Source of the DNA: Bradyrhizobium forestalis
Lineage (GTDB): Bacteria; Pseudomonadota; Alphaproteobacteria; Rhizobiales; Xanthobacteraceae
Assembly (NCBI RefSeq): GCF_002795245.1
Contig: NZ_PGVG01000024.1
Span: forward strand, 48,514-112,513
DNA length: 64,000 bases
Direction: 5' to 3'
The notes below the pieces were generated by a model. That model searched no databases. It had not been told where the DNA came from and was given only the letters and a program-made list of their open reading frames with translations. Position numbers and translations under genes: made by a program. Positions 55,928 through 63,478 of this stretch are shown in pieces. Within the stretch, counting starts at the first letter, position 1. Every line of letters begins with the position of its first letter.

Positions 55928-56548
55928 TCAGCGGTCGGCGAGTGCGAGGTCCCGCAGCGGTGAGGTCACCGCCCGCCCCGCCGAGGCATCGAGCACGCCA
56001 GGCCGGTCCCAATCGCCCTCGGGACGGATGATCACATAGGGATCGCTGTCCAGCGTGATGGCGTCCGGGCCCGGCTCGATCTCCAGCAGCATCTCCGTGT
56101 AGGAGAAATCGGAGAAGGTGATCTTGCGGTTGTGACCGAGCGGCTTGGCGCCGAAATGGGCCCAGAAATCGACCAGCCGGTCCTGCGCCTGGCCGTAGAT
56201 CTTGCGAAAACCCTTGCGCTTCACATAGTCGACACTGGCCTGCACCAGCTTGAAGGAGACGCGCGAGCGCCGATATTGGTGCCGCACCGCGAGCCGCTCC
56301 ACCTTGGCGAAATCGCCGAAGAAGCGCACTCTCAGGCAGCCCGCAGGCTCGTTGCCGACGAAGCCGATGAAATGCGCGGCGACCATGTCATTGCCGTCGA
56401 ACTCCTCCTCGAACGGACAATCCTGCTCAGCGAGATAGACCGCCGAGCGGATCGCGGTCACCAGCATGAGATCGCTGGGATCGCGCGCGAGGCGGATGGT
56501 GATGGCGCGGGAGTCGGGCTTGGCGAGAGGAATCCTAGTACCGTGCAT
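55928..56548 (-). CDS. GNAT-like acyltransferase
   Basis: A 206-residue protein with a GNAT-like core. The middle has VERLAVRHQYRRSRVSFKLVQASVDYVKRKGFRKIYG, which fits motif A/B, and FWAHFGAKPLG near the end. The N-terminal stretch IRSAVYLAEQDCPFEEEFDGND resembles the substrate-side region of N-acyl-amino-acid or acyl-homoserine-lactone synthase-like folds, but the match is loose. ATG 56548 has GGAG 8 nt before it; the start overlaps the upstream gene's stop by 14 nt (56535-56548). The pair is divergent from a LysR gene. Substrate unknown. Confidence 0.65.
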   Translation of the reverse strand: MHGTRIPLAKPDSRAITIRLARDPSDLMLVTAIRSAVYLAEQDCPFEEEFDGNDMVAAHFIGFVGNEPAGCLRVRFFGDFAKVERLAVRHQYRRSRVSFKLVQASVDYVKRKGFRKIYGQAQDRLVDFWAHFGAKPLGHNRKITFSDFSYTEMLLEIEPGPDAITLDSDPYVIIRPEGDWDRPGVLDASAGRAVTSPLRDLALADR

Positions 56549-57152
56549 CTGCAAAGCTCCTTGCTTGGATGATCGCGCCTGGCATGCGCATCGGCTGCCG
56601 ATGCCAGGGGCGCTCGTAGCACCAGAGGTCGGGTTGGAAGCTCGGGACGGGCGCAAAGCCTGTCGCCTTCATGATATCTCGTCCGGCCACCGTTGACGGT
56701 TGCGCATAGCAATCCGCGCCGCGAAACCTTATCTGGCGCAGGTGAGCCGCGGCCTTGCCGAGACCGGCGATGCCTCGGCCCGTCGCCGCGATCGCCCAGA
56801 TGTAGATGGCAGCGACGTCTTCGTTCGCCGATGCGAGATAACGCATCTCGGGCGCGGTGAGGCAGATCTCGTCGAGCAGCAGCGCGTCGTGTCCGCGGTC
56901 ATTGAGGAACAGGAAGGCCATGCCGCCGACGAGCTTGCCTTTCCGGCTGAACGTCAGGATGCTCTGAGGATCGAGAGTGAAGTATCTCGCAAGCTCCGCT
57001 GCGCCGATCTCCACGCCCGGCACCAGCCGGTGCGCCATCTCCGAAAGCGCCGCAATTTCGGAAAATTGCGCACAGCGGACGTCGACTTCCGGGCTCAGCG
57101 GCAAGGCATCGAAATCATGCCTTGCGGCAAACGAGCCCCTTTCCATACTCAT
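56535..57152 (-). CDS. Hypothetical protein, probable acyltransferase partner
   Basis: A 205-residue protein, overlapping the downstream GNAT-like gene by 14 nt, so the two are translationally coupled. It begins MSMERGSFAARHDFDALPLSPEV and has MAFLFLNDRGHDALLLDEICLT, AIAATGRGIAGLGKAAAHLRQIRFRGADCYAQPST, and PDLWCYERPW near the end. The Gly-rich IAGLGKAAAHL stretch is suggestive of a GNAT fold. No closer assignment. It shares the promoter region with the divergent LysR gene at 57257. Confidence 0.55.
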   Translation of the reverse strand: MSMERGSFAARHDFDALPLSPEVDVRCAQFSEIAALSEMAHRLVPGVEIGAAELARYFTLDPQSILTFSRKGKLVGGMAFLFLNDRGHDALLLDEICLTAPEMRYLASANEDVAAIYIWAIAATGRGIAGLGKAAAHLRQIRFRGADCYAQPSTVAGRDIMKATGFAPVPSFQPDLWCYERPWHRQPMRMPGAIIQARSFADARY

Positions 57153-57256
57153 ATCACGCCTCTATCGTTCGAGGCTTTCATGCCCCGCTATGATGATGAG
57201 CTTAGCGGTTGGGGATCAGGAGTATGCAGCAGTTATTGCACCGGGGTGCTGCGATC

Positions 57257-58264
57257 ATGCAGCACCGTGAAGAAGCCCTGGGCGCGTCCTGGGATGATTT
57301 GAAGCTGTTTTTAGCGTGCGCAAAATATAAAAGTTTTCGTAATGCCGCCGAAGAGCTCGGGCTCACCTCCACCACCCTGATGCGCCGCATCGACCGGCTC
57401 GAAGAGAGCATCGGGTGCAAGCTGTTCCTGCGCGACCAGAGCGGGCTCACGCTCAGCGATGAAGGCACCGCGATGATCGCCGACGTCACCCATATGGAGC
57501 GTCATGCCTTCAATGTCTTCCGCCGCGCCTCGCGATCGTCGAACGACACCACAGGCACCGTGCGCGTCGCGGTGACGGAAGGCCCCGGCAATTTCTGGAT
57601 CCTGCCGCGACTGATCGATTTCCAGAAGACCTACCGCAAGATCACCGTCGACCTTCGCTGCGCGATGGAGCAGGCCGACGTCGCGCGGCTCGAATCCGAT
57701 ATCGCGATCCAGCTCGAGCCGCCGACCAATCCCGATCTGATCGTCGCCAAGCTCGGCCGCCTCCACATCTATCCCTTCGTGTCCAAGGAGTACGAAAGCC
57801 TCTACGGCGTGCCGGCAACGCTCGCCGAATTGAAGAACCACCGCATCATCAAGCAGAGCGCGCCGCAGGTCGACGACGGCGCCTATGCCCGCGTGCTCGG
57901 GTTGCAATCGCTGGAAGGCATCGTCGGGATCAAGACCAACTCCTCGGTCGGCGTGCTCTATGCGGTGGAGCGCGGCGCCGGCATCGGCTTCCTGCCGACG
58001 GTGTCGATCGCGCTCGGTGCGCCGCTCGTTGCCGTCGATCTCGGCGTCAGCCACCACGCCGATCTCTGGCTCACCTATCACAAGGAGTTCCGCACCTCCG
58101 AGCGGCACAAGATCGTGGTCGACTGGCTGAAGAAGATCTTCGATGCCAGGACCTATCCCTGCTTCCGCGACGAGTTCATCCATCCGAACGCGCTGGTGCC
58201 GATGATGACGGCGGCGCGCGAGGGCTTTGGCTTGACGGGCTATGTGGCGACGACGCCGACCTAA
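57257..58264 (+). CDS. LysR family transcriptional regulator
   Basis: A 335-residue LysR-type regulator. The HTH is in LKLFLACAKYKSFRNAAEELGLTSTTLMRRIDRLEESIGCKLF (about residues 13-55). The C-terminal sensor domain begins TGTVRVAVTEGPGNFWILPRLI. Three start candidates exist: TTG 57209, ATG 57224 and ATG 57257; 57257 gives the usual spacing before the HTH and is used, without a strong ribosome site for any. It is divergent from the two coupled acyltransferase-like genes and probably regulates them. Its co-inducer is unknown. Confidence 0.85.
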   Translation: MQHREEALGASWDDLKLFLACAKYKSFRNAAEELGLTSTTLMRRIDRLEESIGCKLFLRDQSGLTLSDEGTAMIADVTHMERHAFNVFRRASRSSNDTTGTVRVAVTEGPGNFWILPRLIDFQKTYRKITVDLRCAMEQADVARLESDIAIQLEPPTNPDLIVAKLGRLHIYPFVSKEYESLYGVPATLAELKNHRIIKQSAPQVDDGAYARVLGLQSLEGIVGIKTNSSVGVLYAVERGAGIGFLPTVSIALGAPLVAVDLGVSHHADLWLTYHKEFRTSERHKIVVDWLKKIFDARTYPCFRDEFIHPNALVPMMTAAREGFGLTGYVATTPT

Positions 58265-58282
58265 ACGCAGGCGAGCGTCAGC

Positions 58283-59440
58283 TCACCATTTGTATTCGAA
58301 GCCGAGCGTACCCTGGTGCGAGGTGAGCTCGTTGCGGAACTTGCTGTCGTAATTGACGTAAAGCCGCGCCACGTTGGTCAGGCTGAGCGAAGCCGAGCCA
58401 CCGGCATCCACGCCGTAACGGCTCTCGCCGATGCCGGGGACAATGATGTTCTGGGCCCCCAGGCTGACCTGAATCGATCCCAGGTCCTGGTGAAAATTAT
58501 CGACGAACTTGCCGTAGGCTGACAGGTCCAGAATCTTCTGCTCGACGATGAAATAGCGGCCGATCTCGGCCCCGATCATGATGCGCGCGCGCGAGAGCGC
58601 CGTCGAGCCGACGTTGAGCGGGTCGAGACCGCCTGTCTCCTGGAACGCGGCGCTGGTGGCGCGCACATATTCCAGCGCGCCCTTGGGCACGATGCGCATC
58701 TGGTCCTTGGTCCAGTAATAGCTGATCTCGGTCAGCGCGCCGTCGATGGCGGCGCGATAGCCCGCGGTCGCAAGGCCAAGGCCGGTGTCGCGGCTGGAAC
58801 GGACCTTGCCGAAGCCGTGCACCACGGCAAAGGCCCAGGTCCATGGGCCCTTGTCGACCGAGCCGCTGAACCCGAGCTGGGTCAGGTCGAGCGTTGCGGA
58901 CTGCAGCGCCAGCGGCACGTCGATGTCGGTGTGGCTCTGGTCGATGGAGAATCCGACATTGACGCCGGGCGCGAGTCGCGCGCCGAAGCCGGCGACGCCG
59001 CCAAAGGTCTTGCGCTTGTCGCCGACAAAATCGCCTTGCGCATCGGTCCGGACCGAGAGGCCGTAGCCCTCGAACCAGGTGCGGTAGCGCGGATCTTCCG
59101 TGCTCGCCGACGCGCCGCCGCCGCCGGGATTGGTGCGGAACGCCCGGTTGACGCCGCCGGATGCCTGGTTGCCGAGCCGTTCCAGGAAGCCCGAGCCGAG
59201 ATTGAGCGCGCTGCTGCCGGCTGACTGATCGTAATTCGTCGACGTCGGCGACGGAATCGGGGTCGGTGACGGCGTGGGCGTCGGGGTCGGCGTGGGCGTC
59301 GGGCTTTGGGCGAAGCTGGGCGTCGCTGCCGCCATCATCACGACCAGCGCAAACGCCATGGCAAGCGCAGCCGCGATCCGGCGGACGCGGTCCAGCCCGA
59401 TCGTCTGTCGTGTCCTGGAGAGCTGCGCGGCGCAGCACAT
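58283..59440 (-). CDS. Autotransporter-type outer-membrane beta-barrel protein
   Basis: A 385-residue protein. The N-terminus has a hydrophobic stretch (AALAMAFALVVMMAAATPSFAQ) that fits a signal peptide. This is followed by a Thr/Pro repeat (SPTPTPTPTPTPSPTP), a short passenger-like segment and a barrel of alternating residues ending in EYKW, where a terminal aromatic is the outer-membrane insertion signal. The barrel stretch YRTWFEGYGLSVRTDAQGD begins the autotransporter domain, with length near 280 residues. It lacks a large passenger, so it may act as a porin-like or adhesion barrel. ATG 59440 is chosen, though no clear ribosome site is seen. Confidence 0.8.
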   Translation of the reverse strand: MCCAAQLSRTRQTIGLDRVRRIAAALAMAFALVVMMAAATPSFAQSPTPTPTPTPTPSPTPIPSPTSTNYDQSAGSSALNLGSGFLERLGNQASGGVNRAFRTNPGGGGASASTEDPRYRTWFEGYGLSVRTDAQGDFVGDKRKTFGGVAGFGARLAPGVNVGFSIDQSHTDIDVPLALQSATLDLTQLGFSGSVDKGPWTWAFAVVHGFGKVRSSRDTGLGLATAGYRAAIDGALTEISYYWTKDQMRIVPKGALEYVRATSAAFQETGGLDPLNVGSTALSRARIMIGAEIGRYFIVEQKILDLSAYGKFVDNFHQDLGSIQVSLGAQNIIVPGIGESRYGVDAGGSASLSLTNVARLYVNYDSKFRNELTSHQGTLGFEYKW

Positions 59441-59818
59441 GACGATGAATCCCGAAGCAAAGTGGCGGCGCGCAAAAATGCAACACGGTCTGCGACGCTT
59501 GCGGCGATTTGTGCCGAACTGCCACGGAGGGTCAACCGGTTGGCGCATGAAGGCCGAGGCTATTGCACCAATTGTGGTTCCGCTGCCACAGGTCGCAAAT
59601 TGCGTTTGAAGACACCTGGTCCGGTCTTGAAATCCGCACGCAGCTTGCTAGCGGGCGGTTTTCATGTTGCAATATCGGTCACAATCGGAATTGGCCGCTT
59701 AGCTGTGCGTTTCGCGACATTGACCCTCAAGACTCGAACAGACTTCCGGAAGCCCGTTTGTGGCGTGGCACGCGAAAAGCGGCCGCGTCTTTTTTGTATC
59801 TAGTGGAGGAGACGAGCG
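59441..59818. other. Gap between the barrel gene and the cold-shock gene
   Basis: About 380 bp. Some codons of alternative starts of the barrel gene extend here (up to 59548). The remainder is the 5' untranslated and promoter region of the cold-shock gene. AGTGGAGGAGACG directly before the csp start is a strong ribosome site. Confidence 0.4.
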
Positions 59819-60025
59819 ATGCCGCAAAAGGGCACCGTCAAATGGTTCAACCCGACCAAGGGCTATGGGTTCATCAAGCCGAACGGCGGCGACAAGGACG
59901 TGTTCGTCCACATCTCCGCCGTCGAGCGTGCCGGACTCTCAACCCTCAATGAGAACCAAGTGGTTGAATTCGACCTCGTGGAGAACCGCGGCAAATCATC
60001 CGCGGAGAACCTCAAGGTCTCCTGA
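59819..60025 (+). CDS. cspA: Cold-shock domain protein
   Basis: A 68-residue cold-shock protein: single OB-fold RNA/DNA-binding domain. RNP1 is KGYGFI within GTVKWFNPTKGYGFIKP and RNP2 is VFVHISAVE. The protein binds single-stranded nucleic acid as an RNA chaperone. It starts at ATG 59819 with GGAGGAGA about 7 nt before and a long upstream leader, as is common for csp genes, and ends in an intrinsic terminator (60061-60087). The symbol names the family; rhizobial genomes have several copies. Confidence 0.93.
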   Translation: MPQKGTVKWFNPTKGYGFIKPNGGDKDVFVHISAVERAGLSTLNENQVVEFDLVENRGKSSAENLKVS

Positions 60026-60060
60026 TGTCTCTCAACTGAACGCGAGAGATCATGACGTTG

Positions 60061-60087
60061 CCCCCGGCTCTGCCGGGGGATTTTGTT
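60061..60087 (+). terminator. Intrinsic terminator of the cold-shock gene
   Basis: CCCCCGGC-TCT-GCCGGGGG forms an 8-bp GC-rich stem, followed by ATTTTGTTT on the plus strand. It is 35 nt after the csp stop. Confidence 0.85.
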
Positions 60088-60110
60088 TGAGCACCAAACG
60101 CGACGGCGCT

Positions 60111-60779
60111 TCAGCCTACCACCGGCGCAACCAAAAAATTCTCCGACGGCCCGCTGCCATCCGTCTTGCACACATCGCCTTCGATACGGACCTTGCCGAT
60201 CGCGAGCAGCCGCAGCGCCTCGGGATAGATGCGGTGCTCGACCTCGAGGATGCGCTCCGACAGCGTATCGGCGGTATCGTAGTCGCTGACGGGAACCGCG
60301 CCCTGCATCACGATTGGGCCGGCGTCGGTCTCGGGGATGACGAAGTGCACCGTCGCGCCAGACAGTTTGACGCCGGCGCGCAACGCCTGGCCGTGCGGGT
60401 CGAGGCCGGGGAACAACGGCAGCAGCGAGGGATGGATGTTGAGCATCCGCCCGTACCAGGCTTTTGTGAACTCGGCCGTGAACAGGCGCATGAAGCCGCC
60501 AAGACAGATCAGCTCGATGCCGTGCTGGTCGAGCGCGGCCTGCAGCACCTTTTCGAAGCCGGCGCGGTCCTTGCCGAACGGCTTGCTCTCGATCACCAGC
60601 GTGTTGACGCCGCTCGCCTTGGCCCGTTCGAGCCCGAGCGCATCGGCTTTGTTCGAGATGACGAGCGAGATCTCCGCCGGGAAATCCGCGGCAGCAGCTG
60701 CCCTGATCAGCGCGGCCATGTTGGAGCCGCGCCCGGAGATCAGGATAGCGACACGACGCTTCATCACAGCGCCAGTCAT
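60111..60779 (-). CDS. purN: Phosphoribosylglycinamide formyltransferase
   Basis: Third step of purine synthesis: transfers a formyl group from 10-formyl-THF to GAR. The 222 residues start VAILISGRGSNMAALI (nucleotide-binding) and contain FMRLFTAEFTKAWYGRMLNIHPSLLPLFPG (catalytic Asn and His) and SGATVHFVIPETDAGPIVMQ (catalytic Asp). Its ATG 60779 overlaps the purM stop by one base (TAATG), so it is translated by coupling. A later in-frame ATG (residue 6) is also possible. It converges with csp. Confidence 0.96.
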   Translation of the reverse strand: MTGAVMKRRVAILISGRGSNMAALIRAAAAADFPAEISLVISNKADALGLERAKASGVNTLVIESKPFGKDRAGFEKVLQAALDQHGIELICLGGFMRLFTAEFTKAWYGRMLNIHPSLLPLFPGLDPHGQALRAGVKLSGATVHFVIPETDAGPIVMQGAVPVSDYDTADTLSERILEVEHRIYPEALRLLAIGKVRIEGDVCKTDGSGPSENFLVAPVVG

Positions 60780-61852
60780 TACAGTGCCAGGTCGAGGTGG
60801 CCGTCATAGACGACGCGGTGCTCGCCCTCGGCCGGGATCACGGTGCCGAGCTGCGCCACGGTCTCGCCGGCATCGGTGAAGACCTGCACGACCTGCTCGA
60901 CCTTGTCGGGCTCGACGATCGCAATCATTCCGATGCCGCAGTTGAAGGTGCGCAGCATCTCAAGCTCGGCGATGCCGGCCTGTGCGGCCAGCCATTTGAA
61001 CACCGGCAGCACCGGCAGGCGGGTGAGGTCGATGCCGACGCCGAGATGCTTGGGCAGGACGCGCGGGATGTTGTCGGTGAAGCCGCCGCCCGTGATGTGA
61101 GCAAGCCCCTTCACCGCGCCGGTCTCGCGGATCGCGCGCAGGCAGGATTTGACGTAGAGCCGCGTCGGCGTCAGCAGCGCGCCGCCGAGCGTCATCACGG
61201 GCGCGAACGGCGCCTGCGCCGCGAAGCCGAGACCGGATTGTTCCACGATCTTGCGCACCAGCGAGAAGCCGTTGGAATGTACGCCCGACGAGGCAAGACC
61301 GATCACGGCATCGCCCGCCGCGATGTCCTGGCGCGGCAGCAGCGTACCGCGCTCGGCGGCGCCGACGGCAAAGCCGCCGAGGTCATAGTCGCCGTCCTTG
61401 TAGAGGCCGGGCATCTCGGCGGTCTCGCCGCCGATCAGGGCGCAGCCGGATTCGCGGCAGCCCTCCGCAACGCCCGCGACGATCGCGGCGGTGGCCTCCG
61501 GGTCGAGCTTGCCGCAAGCGAAATAATCCAGGAAAAACAGCGGCTCGGCGCCCTGCACCACGAGGTCGTTGACGCTCATGGCGACGAGGTCGATGCCGAT
61601 GCCGCCATGCAGGCCGGTCTCGATCGCGATCTTGACCTTGGTGCCGACACCGTCGGTCGCGGCCACGAGGACCGGGTCCTTGAAACCGGCCGCCTTGAGG
61701 TCGAACAGGCCGCCGAACCCGCCGATCTCGGCGTCGGCGCCGGGCCGAGCGGTGGCGCGCACCATCGGCTTGATCAGGTCGACCAATCGGTTGCCCGCGT
61801 CGATATCGACGCCTGAATCGGCGTAAGTGAGGCCGTTTTTGCGGTCGGTCAT
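60779..61852 (-). CDS. purM: Phosphoribosylformylglycinamidine cyclo-ligase
   Basis: Fifth step of purine synthesis: closes the imidazole ring of FGAM to give AIR, with ATP. The 357 residues hold YADSGVDIDAGNRLVDLI, GFGGLFDLKAAGF, ATDGVGTKVKIAI, the conserved GGETAEMPGLYK, and LASSGVHSNGFSLVRKI. The length and layout match PurM. ATG 61852 is selected, because upstream frames add a non-homologous stretch. It is the first gene of the purMN pair. Confidence 0.96.
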   Translation of the reverse strand: MTDRKNGLTYADSGVDIDAGNRLVDLIKPMVRATARPGADAEIGGFGGLFDLKAAGFKDPVLVAATDGVGTKVKIAIETGLHGGIGIDLVAMSVNDLVVQGAEPLFFLDYFACGKLDPEATAAIVAGVAEGCRESGCALIGGETAEMPGLYKDGDYDLGGFAVGAAERGTLLPRQDIAAGDAVIGLASSGVHSNGFSLVRKIVEQSGLGFAAQAPFAPVMTLGGALLTPTRLYVKSCLRAIRETGAVKGLAHITGGGFTDNIPRVLPKHLGVGIDLTRLPVLPVFKWLAAQAGIAELEMLRTFNCGIGMIAIVEPDKVEQVVQVFTDAGETVAQLGTVIPAEGEHRVVYDGHLDLAL

Positions 61853-61991
61853 GCCCGATTTCCAGTGGTTTCGCGGCTGGTTACGTCGAATTCCGGGGAC
61901 GCGCAATGGCTCGCATGGCGCTCCTCCCTATACTATGTAGAGATATCAACCGGTTCAGCCTCCCGAGGGGCCGGATTCGAGGTCAGACCGG
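61853..61991. promoter_or_regulatory. Divergent promoter gap of purM and pgsA
   Basis: 139 bp between two divergent housekeeping genes. A stretch CTCCCTATACTATGTAGAGA looks like a -10 type AT-rich element, but no firm promoter call is possible. Confidence 0.4.
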
Positions 61992-62552
61992 GTGCCGGGA
62001 AGCGCTTTCGTGAGTATTCCGAACATCATTACCCTGGGCCGCATCATGCTGGTCCCGATCATCGTCTGGGCTATCGTGTCGAGCCAAATGGAGGTGGCGT
62101 TTGCCGTCTTCCTGATCGCCGGCATCAGTGATGCCGTGGACGGATTTTTGGCCAAGCGCTTCAACATGACGAGCGAGCTCGGCGCCCTGCTCGATCCGCT
62201 CGCGGACAAGGCGCTGCTGGTCTCGATCTACATGGCGCTCGGCATCTGGGGCGCGATTCCGCGCTGGATCGTGATCCTGGTGGTCTCGCGCGACATCATG
62301 ATCGTCACCGCCGTGATCGTGTCCTGGTTGTTCGACCGGCCCGTCGAGATGAAGCCGTCGAAAGTGTCCAAGCTCAACACGGTCGCACAAGTAGCATTCG
62401 CGGCCTTGGTGCTGGCGGCGCTTGCCTTCGGCTTCAAGCCCGCGCCTTATGATATCATCCTGATGGGTCTCGTGACGGTCTTCACGCTCTCTTCCGTGTC
62501 GCTCTATCTGGTCGAGTGGCTGCGGCACATGAGCACGATCGAGGCCAAATGA
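61992..62552 (+). CDS. pgsA: CDP-alcohol phosphatidyltransferase, PgsA-like
   Basis: A 186-residue membrane enzyme with the CDP-alcohol phosphotransferase motif D-x2-D-G-x2-A-x8-G-x3-D-x3-D, seen as DAVDGFLAKRFNMTSELGALLDPLADK. The start is SIPNIITLGRIMLVPIIVW, a typical PgsA beginning, and four or five membrane segments follow. It makes phosphatidylglycerophosphate from CDP-diacylglycerol and glycerol 3-phosphate. The start is GTG 61992 with GAGG about 10 nt before it; GTG 62010 is also possible. It is followed by the hda gene on the same strand. Confidence 0.88.
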   Translation: MPGSAFVSIPNIITLGRIMLVPIIVWAIVSSQMEVAFAVFLIAGISDAVDGFLAKRFNMTSELGALLDPLADKALLVSIYMALGIWGAIPRWIVILVVSRDIMIVTAVIVSWLFDRPVEMKPSKVSKLNTVAQVAFAALVLAALAFGFKPAPYDIILMGLVTVFTLSSVSLYLVEWLRHMSTIEAK

Positions 62553-62553
62553 G

Positions 62554-63354
62554 GTGGGGGATGCGGCCCTGCAAAAGGCCAAGTCCTGCAAGATCAAGTC
62601 CTGCAAGATCAAGTCCCGCACGATCAAGTCGAACCTCGTCAACAGGGCCGGCGCGCCGGCATGGAGCAAAGCAAGCGTGGCAGGCCGCGTTCATCCCCGA
62701 CAATTGGCGTTTGCACTTCCGCACGCGGAGAGCCTCAGCCGGGACAACTTCCTCGAAGGCCCCGCCAATGCGGCCGGTCTCGGCCTGATCGACAGCTGGC
62801 CGGAATGGCCGAACCGGATCATGTGGCTGGCCGGCCCGGAAGGCAGCGGCAAGAGCCATCTCGCCGCGATCTGGGCCGAGGAAGCAGGCGCCCGCTCGAC
62901 CACCGCCAATGCACTGACCTCCGCTGGCGTTCCCGGGGCGCTCGCCACCGGCGCGCTGGTGGTCGAGGATCTCAAGGCCAAGGATTTTGACGAGCGCGCC
63001 CTGTTTCACCTGATGAACCTCGCCCGCGAGGACGGCGCCTACGTCCTGTTCACCGGACGCGAGACGCCGGCCGCGCTGGAGATCGAACTTCGCGACCTGC
63101 GCTCGCGTCTGCGCACCGTTCCGGTGGTCGCTCTGCTGCCCCCCGACGACCAGCTCTTCCGCGGCCTGATCGTCAAGTTCTGCGCCGACCGCCAGCTCAC
63201 CGTGGACGAGAGCGTGGTCGGCTACCTCGCAACCCGCCTGGAGCGGTCCTCGGCGGCCGCGCGGCACGCCGTGGAGCTGCTCGACAGCGAGGCCCTGCGC
63301 CTCGGCCGGCCCGTCACCCGGGCGCTGGCCGCCGAGCTGCTGCGGGACGCCTGA
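62554..63354 (+). CDS. hdaA: DnaA-related regulator of initiation, Hda-type
   Basis: Stimulates ATP hydrolysis by DnaA after replication start, working with the beta clamp. The DnaA-like AAA+ domain starts at QLAFALPHAESLSRDNFLEGPANAAGL and carries Walker A GPEGSGKSHLA; the Walker B-like VVEDLKAKDFDE and arginine-finger region ELRDLRSRLRTVPVVAL follow. The frame is open from GTG 62554, two bases after the pgsA stop, but the first 35 residues are an unusual Lys/Ser/Cys-rich region encoded by 15-bp repeats. The true start may lie later (for example GTG 62677), which would still keep the beta-clamp-binding QLAFALPH. Confidence 0.85.
   Translation: MGDAALQKAKSCKIKSCKIKSRTIKSNLVNRAGAPAWSKASVAGRVHPRQLAFALPHAESLSRDNFLEGPANAAGLGLIDSWPEWPNRIMWLAGPEGSGKSHLAAIWAEEAGARSTTANALTSAGVPGALATGALVVEDLKAKDFDERALFHLMNLAREDGAYVLFTGRETPAALEIELRDLRSRLRTVPVVALLPPDDQLFRGLIVKFCADRQLTVDESVVGYLATRLERSSAAARHAVELLDSEALRLGRPVTRALAAELLRDA
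62581..62625. repeat. 15-bp tandem repeat, three copies
   Basis: AAGTCCTGCAAGATC repeats at 62581-62595 and 62596-62610, with a third copy AAGTCCCGCACGATC at 62611-62625. If translated in the hda frame it gives repeats of KSCKI. It sits between the pgsA stop and the start of the conserved Hda domain. Confidence 0.9.
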
Positions 63355-63478
63355 CCGGCTCGCCCCTGAAGCCCGCTTGACGCAGCGGAGCGGCGGAACA
63401 TCAATGTCATCGAAACGTCATCGCTCTAACACATGCTCCCGCCGATTTTGCGCGTAAGTCGCAATTGGGGTGAACTGG

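Noticed and set aside
59235..59312. Thr/Pro dipeptide tract in the beta-barrel gene as a phase-variable repeat
   Set aside because: The DNA repeat units are hexamers with several third-position changes, which keeps frame and lowers slippage; it is better read as a low-complexity linker.
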